Of a stretch of DNA of 49,077 nt, positions 26,764-33,743 are shown piece after piece. The position numbers and the translations under genes were made by a program. The stretch spans positions 1-49,077 of the forward strand of contig JAQUDN010000004.1 in NCBI GenBank assembly GCA_028685665.1, given 5' to 3'. The notes below the pieces were generated by a model. That model saw only the letters and a list, made by a program, of their open reading frames with translations. It did no database searches and was not told the origin of the DNA. Origin of the DNA: Burkholderiaceae bacterium. GTDB taxonomy: Bacteria > Pseudomonadota > Gammaproteobacteria > Burkholderiales > Burkholderiaceae_C. Positions within the stretch are counted from its first letter, which is position 1, and every line of letters starts with the position of its first letter.

Positions 26764-27651
26764 TTATTGTTGGATTGCTGCTACCAGAGCAGCTCCAATT
26801 CTTTCGATCGCTGCATTGCTATCGGTCATTGGTACCAGCGTCTGCGTAATGTAGATTCCCACCACGACAGGGGCTCGATGCGGAGGCCATATGACGGCCA
26901 CAATGGACCTGGAACCGTAGCCTCCCGCTCCCGATTTGTCGGCGATTTTCCAACCGACAGGCAATGCAGCTCGGAGTAATGCATCCGCCACCTTGTCATT
27001 GATCATCCAGTCCTCAAGCAATGCACGCGATTTCGGGGTGAGCACTTCACCCAGCAAGAGCTTTTTCAAATCATCAACAATGGCATTTGGCGTTGTCGTA
27101 TCACGCTCGTCATTTGGGACTGCGCTGTTGAGCTCTGGCTCCAAACGGTCCAGTCGAGTGCTTGAGTCACCCAGCCCGCGAAGGAAGGTCGTCAAGGCAG
27201 ACGGCCCACCGTTGACACTGGTAACAAGGTTCGCTGCGGTGTTGTCACTGAAGCTGACTGCCGCCTCGCACAAGGCTTGTAACGTCATGGATTCGGTAGG
27301 CAAGTGCTTTTCCGTCACGGGCGAATAACCCACCCGCTGTGACGGACGAATTACCACAACCTGCGACAGCGACAGGACACCTTTATCCACTTGATGAAGC
27401 AGAGCCGCACACGTGAAGGTTTTGTGGGTGCTGTTGAGCGGAAAACGCTCATCTCCACGGAGGTTCCAGCGCCGACCATCCAGCGTATCGATGACGGCCA
27501 TCCCCACACGAGCGTTTAGCAATTGCGCTTCCCTCTGGACTGCATTGGCCAGGATTTCAGTGTCCAGTGCATAGGCGCACGGAGAGGCCAATACACCGCC
27601 CAAACAAAGCATAGCCAGCATGGCGCGGCAACCAGAGATGTCATTTTTCAT
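26764..27651 (-). CDS. Class A beta-lactamase (CARB/PSE-like subgroup)
   Basis: 295 residues from ATG 27651. A signal peptide ends near CAYA. The active-site motifs are in order: STHK (Ser74, Lys77), SDN (135-137), ExxLN as EPELN (171-175) and KSG (239-241). The stretch RDTTTPNAIVDDLKKLL and DKSGAGGYGSRSI resemble the CARB/PSE and related chromosomal enzymes rather than TEM or CTX-M. It hydrolyses beta-lactam rings in the periplasm by family. Base composition is lower in GC than most of the window. It diverges from hicB and has no AmpR-like regulator beside it, so constitutive low-level expression is likely. Spectrum cannot be read from sequence. Confidence 0.9.
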   Translation of the reverse strand: MKNDISGCRAMLAMLCLGGVLASPCAYALDTEILANAVQREAQLLNARVGMAVIDTLDGRRWNLRGDERFPLNSTHKTFTCAALLHQVDKGVLSLSQVVVIRPSQRVGYSPVTEKHLPTESMTLQALCEAAVSFSDNTAANLVTSVNGGPSALTTFLRGLGDSSTRLDRLEPELNSAVPNDERDTTTPNAIVDDLKKLLLGEVLTPKSRALLEDWMINDKVADALLRAALPVGWKIADKSGAGGYGSRSIVAVIWPPHRAPVVVGIYITQTLVPMTDSNAAIERIGAALVAAIQQ

Positions 27652-27731
27652 ATGCGGTGGAGGAGGATGGTGGATTGTCAGATGCGCGGATTTTCCTGAA
27701 AAACGGCCTGTAAGGCCCCCCCAGAACAACC

Positions 27732-28121
27732 ATGCTGTATCCCGTCTATGTGCAGGTGGGCAACGCACACAAGGCCCACGGTGGGATCTTTCCGGACTTT
27801 CCCGGCTGTTTTTCGGCGGCGGACGAGTGGACCGATTTGCCTGCGGCCATCCAGGAGGCCGTGCAAGCGCATTTCCACGGAGCGCCCGAGACCGTGCCAC
27901 CGCCCACGCCCCTGGAACAACTGGCCAGCCACCCCGACTACCAAGGCGACGTCTGGATGCTGGTGGACATTGACCTGACCCGGATCGCCGCCAAGCCAGT
28001 GCGGCTCAACATCAGCTTGCCGGCCCATCGGGTGCAACAGATCGACGCCTACGCCAGAGCCCACCATCTGACGCGCTCGGGCTTTCTGGCCAAGGCGGCG
28101 CAGCAGGCCATGCACGGGTGA
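27732..28121 (+). CDS. hicB: HicB-family antitoxin (orphan)
   Basis: 129 residues. The N-terminal domain (MLYPVYVQVGN, GIFPDFPGCFSAADEWTD LP, AAIQEAVQAHF) is the HicB fold, and the C-terminal domain NISLPAHRVQQIDAYARAHH LTRSGFLAKAA is a ribbon-helix-helix DNA-binding unit. HicB normally neutralises the mRNA interferase HicA encoded next to it. No HicA-like ORF (a 60-80 residue dsRNA-binding-like protein) is seen on either side, because the 80-bp and 160-bp flanks are too short. Confidence 0.8.
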   Translation: MLYPVYVQVGNAHKAHGGIFPDFPGCFSAADEWTDLPAAIQEAVQAHFHGAPETVPPPTPLEQLASHPDYQGDVWMLVDIDLTRIAAKPVRLNISLPAHRVQQIDAYARAHHLTRSGFLAKAAQQAMHG

Positions 28122-28240
28122 AGTGCGAAGCTACAGAGGGGAAAAACACTCTCTTTTTAGGAGCAATTACCGCTGGTATCCATTGGCTTCAAGCCACGTT
28201 TGACCATCAATCTCCCAGCCAGCGTGGCGGAACCCAGCAC

Positions 28241-28262
28241 GGCGTATGTACGCCTTTTGTAC
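28241..28262. promoter_or_regulatory. Candidate operator of DUF1778/GNAT module
   Basis: A perfect inverted repeat GGCGTA-TG-TACGCC (28241-28254) overlaps a direct repeat of TGTAC at 28247 and 28258, 11 bp apart, in the 160 bp before the antitoxin. Ribbon-helix-helix antitoxins of this class bind half-sites spaced about one helical turn. Autoregulation is inferred, not shown. Confidence 0.45.
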
Positions 28263-28298
28263 TAACATCACACCCCGTCCATGCCCCAAGGTGCCGCC

Positions 28299-28592
28299 AT
28301 GCCCGCCACTGCCTCGTCTTCCCGCTCCCGGTCGGCCCGTCTGGGGCTGCGGGCCACGCCCGCGCAAGAGGCCGTGCTGCGCCGCGCGGCCGAGGTGTCG
28401 CGCAAATCGTTGACCGAGTTCATTTTGGACAGCGCCTGCACGGCCGCCGAGCAGACCTTGCTGGACCAGCGGCTGTTCATGGTGAGCGGAGACCAGTTCC
28501 AGGCCCTGATGGATCTGCTGGACCAGCCCGAGCAGCCCAACGAGGGGCTGCGCGACCTGTTCTCGCGCAAGGCGCCCTGGGACGCGGCATGA
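28299..28592 (+). CDS. DUF1778 (TacA/AtaR-type) antitoxin
   Basis: 97 residues. ATG 28299 is preferred over 28281 because AAGGTG precedes it at normal spacing. The N-terminal RSARLGLRATPAQEAVLRRA AEVSRKSLTEFIL is the DUF1778 ribbon-helix-helix, and the C-terminal tail (DQRLFMVSGDQFQALMDLLD) is the toxin-wrapping segment. Its TGA overlaps the ATG of the GNAT gene, the standard arrangement for acetyltransferase toxin-antitoxin pairs. The protein should neutralise the toxin and repress the operon. Confidence 0.85.
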   Translation: MPATASSSRSRSARLGLRATPAQEAVLRRAAEVSRKSLTEFILDSACTAAEQTLLDQRLFMVSGDQFQALMDLLDQPEQPNEGLRDLFSRKAPWDAA

Positions 28593-29086
28593 GCCTGCGC
28601 GGGCCCGAAGCGCTGGCCCCGCAGCACCGGCTGGAAGGTTTTGACTGCGGCAAGCCCGCGCTGAACGACTGGCTGCTGCGCCATGCCCGGCAAGCGCAGG
28701 GCAGCGGCTCCGCCAAGACCTTCGTGGTGAGCGAGGACGACCGGGTCGCCGCTTATTTCAGCCTGACCGTGGGGCAGATCGACGCCCTGGAGGCGCCGGA
28801 ACGGATTCGCAAAGGGATGGGGCTGTACCCGGTTCCCGTGGTGATCCTGGCGCGACTGGCCGTGTCCCAGCAAGACCAGGGGCGCGGCATTGGCTTTGGT
28901 TTGCTGCAAGACGCCATCCGCCGCACGATGCTCATGGCCGAGCAAGCGGGCATCCGGGCGCTGCTGACCCACCCCATCGACGCAGAGGCTGCGGCTTTCT
29001 ACACCCGCTTCGGCTTCATCGCCTCGCCGCTGCGCGAACAGCAGTTGCTGCTGCTCCTGAAGTACGCCCGGCGCTGGGTGCGGTGA
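28589..29086 (+). CDS. GNAT-family acetyltransferase toxin (TacT/AtaT type)
   Basis: 165 residues, ATGA overlap with the DUF1778 gene. The N-terminal motif HRLEGFDCGKPALNDWLLRH and the acetyl-CoA-binding loop LAVSQQDQGRGIGFGLLQDA (Q/RxxGxG/A) are characteristic, as is the C-terminal AAFYTRFGF. Toxins of this class acetylate the amino group of charged tRNAs and stop translation. Which tRNA this one attacks is not predictable from sequence. Confidence 0.88.
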   Translation: MSLRGPEALAPQHRLEGFDCGKPALNDWLLRHARQAQGSGSAKTFVVSEDDRVAAYFSLTVGQIDALEAPERIRKGMGLYPVPVVILARLAVSQQDQGRGIGFGLLQDAIRRTMLMAEQAGIRALLTHPIDAEAAAFYTRFGFIASPLREQQLLLLLKYARRWVR

Positions 29087-29172
29087 TGCGGTGACTGCGG
29101 ACATCAAGGACTGTTCACACCTGAAAAATTCCTCCGCAGGCGAATCATCAACCAATTATTGTTAAAAATTAG

Positions 29173-29460
29173 CTGGATGCCGACATTCCGCTGAAGGCGG
29201 CAGAAGACAAGTGGCTACGGAGCGCAAAGATCGAAACCATCATTTCCGTGCCCGCCATCGAGGCCACCTTGCTGACCCTTCTTGGCCAGCACGCACCGCA
29301 TCTCACAGCGATGTGCAAAAACGCGCTGCAAAAGCATGCGCCAGGAGACCCCACGGACGCCCGCTACGACACGAGGCATTTTCCGCTCCCCGCGCTGGAG
29401 CAAGTTCGTAGCAAGATTCCGGCGCTCAAGGCGCTGGTCGCGGCGGTCCGTACGGAATAG
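29173..29460 (+). pseudogene. Unidentified coding-like fragment
   Basis: The frame opens directly after a TAG at 29170 and reads DADIPLKAAEDKWLRSAKIE TIISVPAIEATLLTLLGQ ... FPLPALEQVRSKIPALKALV to a TAG at 29458; the only start-like codons are CTG 29173 or GTG 29248. The composition of the peptide looks like real protein, probably the C-terminal end of a longer gene of which the 5' part is missing. I do not recognise the family. Confidence 0.35.
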
Positions 29461-29837
29461 GCCAGAACCCCTGGCCCCCACAGCCTCCATCGATCACGGG
29501 TACCCAGACGGCTACCTGGCGCGCTTGGACTGTCTGGCCAACAACGCAGCAGGCCATGCCGTGTCCGAGAGCCTGGCGCTGCAGCAGCGGATTGACAAGG
29601 GCCATGCCGACACAGACCGCCCCCGGGGTGAGCCCAGGCACCTGGCGGGCGTGGAGCCTCCCCGGGAACCGCACAGCGGGGGGTGCTTTGCGGAGCAAAC
29701 GCTCTGTCTGGCCTAGCTGACACCGCCCCACTCCCGGGGCCTGGGGCTGGATGGCATGCCCAGGACACCGCTTCGTCACACCGCGGTCATCCCAGTCGCC
29801 TAGCCTCGCGGGTTTCCCACCGCTTTAGGATGTTTGC
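29461..29837. other. No gene supported
   Basis: Several overlapping ORFs exist on both strands, none with recognisable motifs or a ribosome-binding site. This may be decayed DNA linked to the fragment before it. The GDPD lipoprotein begins at its right end. Confidence 0.4.
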
Positions 29838-30992
29838 ATGATCCGCACCCCTGCCCTTGCCCCGCTCGTTTGCGCCCTGAGCGCCGCCCTCAGCCTCAGC
29901 GCCTGCGGTGGCAGCGATGATCCCACCTGGCCCCCCGAGCGCGCCGTGATTGCCCACCGGGGCGCCTCGGCGCTGCGCCCGGAGCACACGCTGGCCGCCT
30001 ACCAAAAGGCCATTGACGACGGCGCCGACATCATCGAGCCCGACCTGGTCATCACCAAGGACGGCGTGCTGGTCTCCCGCCACGAAAACGCCATCGCCAT
30101 CCTGAACGCCGATGGTTCGGTGCGCGAGGCCACCACCAATGTGATCGACCGCCCTGAATTCGCCAACCGCAAGACCACCAAGACCATCGACGGCACCGCC
30201 ATCACGGGCTGGTTCACCGAAGACTTCACGCTGGCCGAGCTGAAAACCCTGCGCGCCCGCGAGCGCATTCCGGCGATCCGTCCGGCCAACACGGCGTTCA
30301 ACGACCAGTTCCCGGTGGCCACGCTGCAGGAAATCATCGACCTGGCCAAGGCCCAGTCGGTGGCCAAGGGCCGCACCATCGGCATCGAGCCCGAGACCAA
30401 GCACCCCACTTATTTCCAGTCGATCGGCCTGCCGCTCGAAAAGCCGCTGCTGGCCACGCTGGAGAAGAACGACTGGAACCACCGGAACGCTCCGGTCATC
30501 GTGCAGTCTTTTGAAGTCACCAACCTCAAGGACCTGAGCAAGCTCACCACCGTGCGCCTGGCGCAGCTGGTCAGCAACAACGGCCGGCCCTACGACTTCG
30601 TGGTGCAGGGTGCGTCCAATACCCGCAGCTATGCCGACCTGGTCACCCCCGCCGGCCTGAAGGACATCGCCACCTACGCTTATGCCGTGGCGCCGTTCAA
30701 GGAATTGATCATTCCCTTCGTGCGCGACGCCGCCGGCGTGCCCACGGGCCTGGGCCAGCCCACCGAGGTGGTCAAGAACGCGCAAGCGGCTGGCCTGAAG
30801 GTGCACAGCTGGACCTTCCGCCCCGAAAACAGCTTCCTGCCCACCGCGCTCAAGGGCAACCCGGCCAGCGACCCCACCGCACGCGGCAACAGCGTGGCCG
30901 AGATCCAGGCGTACCTCAAGACCGGCCTGAATGGTTTCTTCACCGACGACTCCGCCGTGGGCCGCCTGGCGGTGGACACCTTCAAGCCGTAA
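29838..30992 (+). CDS. glpQ: Glycerophosphodiester phosphodiesterase, lipoprotein (GlpQ type)
   Basis: 384 residues. The leader ends in a lipobox LSAC with Cys 23, so it is a probable periplasm-facing lipoprotein. The catalytic domain has VIAHRGASALRPEHTLAAYQ, then IEPDLVITKDGVLVSRHE, with the conserved HRG and E/D residues of the GDPD TIM barrel; TIGIEPETKHP supplies further acidic ligands. The length and the insert between the first strands match periplasmic GlpQ. It hydrolyses glycerophosphodiesters to glycerol-3-phosphate and an alcohol. It converges with the abi gene. Confidence 0.9.
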   Translation: MIRTPALAPLVCALSAALSLSACGGSDDPTWPPERAVIAHRGASALRPEHTLAAYQKAIDDGADIIEPDLVITKDGVLVSRHENAIAILNADGSVREATTNVIDRPEFANRKTTKTIDGTAITGWFTEDFTLAELKTLRARERIPAIRPANTAFNDQFPVATLQEIIDLAKAQSVAKGRTIGIEPETKHPTYFQSIGLPLEKPLLATLEKNDWNHRNAPVIVQSFEVTNLKDLSKLTTVRLAQLVSNNGRPYDFVVQGASNTRSYADLVTPAGLKDIATYAYAVAPFKELIIPFVRDAAGVPTGLGQPTEVVKNAQAAGLKVHSWTFRPENSFLPTALKGNPASDPTARGNSVAEIQAYLKTGLNGFFTDDSAVGRLAVDTFKP

Positions 30993-31013
30993 ACGGCGCT
31001 TTCACGCCCTCCA

Positions 31014-31727
31014 TCAAACCGCCTTGACCAGGGGCATGGCCTCGGGGCCAGCTGCATGTAGGCTGTGAAAGCGATAGAGCGCCCCATGCAAACGGGCCAC
31101 GTCTGGCTGCAACCACAGCAGCCAAGTCTCGGACTCTCTGACCAAGGCTGGCAAATTGGGCCAGTACCAGACCGGCTCGTGGTGGAACACGCGGTTGCGC
31201 AAGGTGCGAAGCCGCGCCGCGTAGGGAGATTGATCCTTGCGCGTGCGCAGCTTACGTGGGGCATGGGCAAAGATTTGGGGCGCCAGCACGGGCCACAAGG
31301 TACGGCTGCGCTCGTAGCGAACATCCAACAGGCTGGTCCAAAACCCGAAAGTCAGCTCTGCCACCATCCGGCCGGGGGTCGGGGCCATCCGGTGGCGGAC
31401 GATTTTCTGCCGGGCCTCCGTCACCTTGGCAGCATCCCGCGGATCCAACCAAGTGTCGTCATACCAATCCTGCCGCTGGAAATGCTGGCTCAACACCTGA
31501 TGGAAACGATTGCGCAAGGTGACCTCGCTGAAGTTGAGCAGGGGGTACAGGCTCTCACAGAGGGCAATGTTCCACAGGTACAGGGCAAGGGCCTTGTCCC
31601 GATTGCCAGCGGCGTGGTCGAGGTAGGGCGCCAAGCGCTCGAGCGCAAAAGCCGCCTCCATCTCGGACCAAGTGACGGTCATGGTGGACGCGGTTGGAAC
31701 GTGGCTGCTGGCGCTTGGCGATGACAT
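31014..31727 (-). CDS. Abi family protein (HEPN-type, abortive-infection-like)
   Basis: 237 residues from ATG 31727; GGAAGG is just upstream, whereas the ATG at 31682 lacks a ribosome-binding site. The protein matches the Abi_2 group: ALALYLWNIALCESLYPLLN, then a core WDAAKVTEARQKIVRHR-like segment, and late LRTLRNRVFHHEPVWYWPNL. The RNRVFH stretch fits the R-x4-6-H motif of HEPN ribonucleases (AbiD/AbiF relatives that act against phages). It lies beside toxin-antitoxin genes and stands alone; no partner is seen. Function is inferred from the motif and family. Confidence 0.78.
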   Translation of the reverse strand: MSSPSASSHVPTASTMTVTWSEMEAAFALERLAPYLDHAAGNRDKALALYLWNIALCESLYPLLNFSEVTLRNRFHQVLSQHFQRQDWYDDTWLDPRDAAKVTEARQKIVRHRMAPTPGRMVAELTFGFWTSLLDVRYERSRTLWPVLAPQIFAHAPRKLRTRKDQSPYAARLRTLRNRVFHHEPVWYWPNLPALVRESETWLLWLQPDVARLHGALYRFHSLHAAGPEAMPLVKAV

Positions 31728-31961
31728 GAAAGACCTTCCGGTGTGGCCCCAGACGCAGCAGCGGAGCTGCAAATCGGCGGCGTTGGTGTGCTACATTTCG
31801 CGCGCAGTCCCCGGGCGATTCCTCTCCCAGATTCCAACGAGTCTGGTGATGAACCCGGGGTTAGTTTTTTGGGGACCAGGTTGCGACGGCGCGCCTGAAG
31901 TGTCCCACGGGGACGACACGACACCCCAAGCGGCCCGCAGCACCCTGCGACAATCGCCCGC

Positions 31962-33083
31962 ATGACTTCCACCGCCTTCGCCCCCCTGCACAACGACACC
32001 TTTTTGCGCGCCTGCCGCCGCCAGGCCACCGACTACACGCCCCTGTGGCTGATGCGCCAGGCCGGCCGCTACCTGCCGGAATACAAGGCCACGCGCGCCC
32101 AGGCCGGCAGCTTCATGGGGCTGGCCACCAACGTCGATTACGCCACCGAGGTCACGCTGCAGCCCCTGGAGCGCTTTCCGCTGGACGCCGCCATCTTGTT
32201 CAGCGACATCCTCACCGTGCCCGACGCCATGGGCCTGGGCCTGAGCTTTGCCGAGGGCGAGGGCCCGCGCTTCGCCCAGGTGGTGCGCGACGAGGCGGCG
32301 GTGAATCAACTCGCCGTGCCGGACATGGACAAGCTGCGCTATGTGTTCGACGCCGTCACCAGCATCCGCAAAGCGCTGAACGGCCGCGTGCCGCTGATCG
32401 GCTTCTCGGGCAGCCCCTGGACACTGGCCTGCTACATGGTCGAGGGCAAGGGCAGCGACGACTACCGCCGGGTCAAGACGCTGATGTACAGCCGCCCCGA
32501 CCTGATGCACCGCATCCTGGCCATCAACGCCGACAGCGTGGCGCAGTACCTGAACGCGCAGATCGACGCCGGCGCCCAGGCGGTGATGATTTTTGACAGC
32601 TGGGGCGGCGTGCTGGCCGATGGCGCCTTCCAGGCCTTCAGCCTGGCCTACACCGCCCGCGTGCTGGCGCAATTGAAGCGCACGGGCGTCGATGGGCAGG
32701 ACGTGCCGCGCATCGTCTTCACCAAGGGCGGCGCGCTGTGGCTGGACGACATGAACGGCCTGGATTGCGAAGTGCTGGGCCTGGACTGGACGGCCAACCT
32801 GGGCAAGGCCCGCGCCCTGGTCGGCGGCGCGGTGGGCGGCCCCGGCAAGGCGCTGCAGGGCAATATCGACCCGAACGTGCTGTTTGCCCCGCCCGCGCAG
32901 ATCGCCACCGAGGTGGCCCGGGTGCTGGACAGCTTTGGCGCGCCCCACACCGACAAGACCACCACCGGCCCCACCCACATCTTCAACCTGGGCCATGGCA
33001 TCAGCCAGTTCACCCCGCCCGAGCACGTGGCCGCGCTGGTGGAGGCGGTGCACCGCCATTCGCGCGCGCAACGCCAGGGGTGA
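31962..33083 (+). CDS. hemE: Uroporphyrinogen decarboxylase
   Basis: 373 residues, normal for HemE. Conserved segments are [19 protein letters not shown] near the N-terminus, [50 protein letters not shown] and [18 protein letters not shown]. The enzyme decarboxylates uroporphyrinogen III to coproporphyrinogen III in haem synthesis. It stands upstream of a 660-bp spacer with DnaA boxes and then priA, an arrangement that may be related to replication. Confidence 0.97.
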   Translation: MTSTAFAPLHNDTFLRACRRQATDYTPLWLMRQAGRYLPEYKATRAQAGSFMGLATNVDYATEVTLQPLERFPLDAAILFSDILTVPDAMGLGLSFAEGEGPRFAQVVRDEAAVNQLAVPDMDKLRYVFDAVTSIRKALNGRVPLIGFSGSPWTLACYMVEGKGSDDYRRVKTLMYSRPDLMHRILAINADSVAQYLNAQIDAGAQAVMIFDSWGGVLADGAFQAFSLAYTARVLAQLKRTGVDGQDVPRIVFTKGGALWLDDMNGLDCEVLGLDWTANLGKARALVGGAVGGPGKALQGNIDPNVLFAPPAQIATEVARVLDSFGAPHTDKTTTGPTHIFNLGHGISQFTPPEHVAALVEAVHRHSRAQRQG

Positions 33084-33218
33084 AGGGCCGCCTTGCCCAC
33101 TGCCCAAACAAGAGGCAATGCGACTTATGCACAGCGGCAGGACAAGTCGCTTGGGGATTTTCAGGGGATTTCCATCGGGCCTGAAAATCCAAAAACCGTG
33201 ATAAACCCTTGATTCATT

Positions 33219-33240
33219 TGATTTTTTTGATAGCAAGCGG
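33219..33240. repeat. Dispersed AT-rich short repeat in hemE-priA spacer
   Basis: TGATTTTTTTGATAGCAAGC GG matches the core of the dispersed element (TTTTTGATAGCnnGCG). It forms part of the AT-rich tract between the first two DnaA boxes. Confidence 0.45.
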
Positions 33241-33371
33241 CCGCCCTCTGCCCCACTCCGCGCCCCACCAGGCCCCATGGCAAGGATTCCATGCCAGGGA
33301 TGTCAACAAAGTTATCCACAGAAATCCGGAAAAACCTCCCAAAGCCCTTGCAGATCAAGCACTTGCGCACA

Positions 33372-33397
33372 CCGGGCCCGAAAAGCCCGGGGTTTTT
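33372..33397 (+). terminator. Hairpin with T-run, probable hemE terminator
   Basis: CCGGGC (33372-33377) pairs with GCCCGG (33385-33390) and is followed by GGTTTTT. It lies 290 bp after hemE between the two DnaA-box periods, so it could close readthrough before priA. Confidence 0.55.
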
Positions 33398-33413
33398 CTG
33401 CCTTGCCTAGCAT

Positions 33414-33427
33414 ATTTCGGCCGAAAT
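33414..33427. promoter_or_regulatory. Perfect 14-bp palindrome
   Basis: ATTTCGGCCGAAAT is a perfect palindrome just before the third DnaA box. It could be a dimeric regulator site; no family can be named. Confidence 0.3.
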
Positions 33428-33743
33428 GGCAGGCTCCCAGCCCTTTGCCCCAGGCACTTATGCACACCAAGAAGCCAGCGACCCGGGAAAATACACCGTC
33501 TCCCAGACCCTCTGGGCCGGGGAACACCCGAAAGAAAGATCGTTGATTCATAAAGGTTTTTTCTGCATGCCGATTTTGTGGGCAATCTGCTGTGCGCTCC
33601 ATTTGGCGCGGCTTGCGCGGGCATCGCGACAGGATGTCAACAAAGTTATCCACAGAAACCTGGGATATCTGCCAAAAACCCAATGGCGTCAACGACTTAG
33701 CCCCCGCCTTTGAAAATCCACTGTCACAACGCCCGCTAACGCC

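Larger units (their letters stand above)
33125..33654 (+). promoter_or_regulatory. DnaA-box cluster in hemE-priA spacer
   Basis: Four perfect DnaA boxes TTATNCACA occur on the plus strand: TTATGCACA at 33125-33133, TTATCCACA at 33312-33320, TTATGCACA at 33458-33466 and TTATCCACA at 33646-33654. They form two periods of about 333 bp with the same internal spacing (187 and 188 bp). The longer common block GGATGTCAACAAAGTTATCC ACAGAAA recurs in both, and TTGATTCAT at 33209 and 33542 follows the same period. AT-rich tracts (for example TTGATTCATTTGATTTTTTT) lie beside the first period. Candidate uses: an origin-like region, a DnaA-titration or reactivation site, or DnaA-controlled expression of priA. 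Confidence 0.65.

Noticed and set aside
26764-26800. CAACAA/TTGTTG hairpin at the end of the beta-lactamase gene
   Set aside because: It overlaps the stop codon and has no T-run in the gene's direction, so it is a weak terminator at best.
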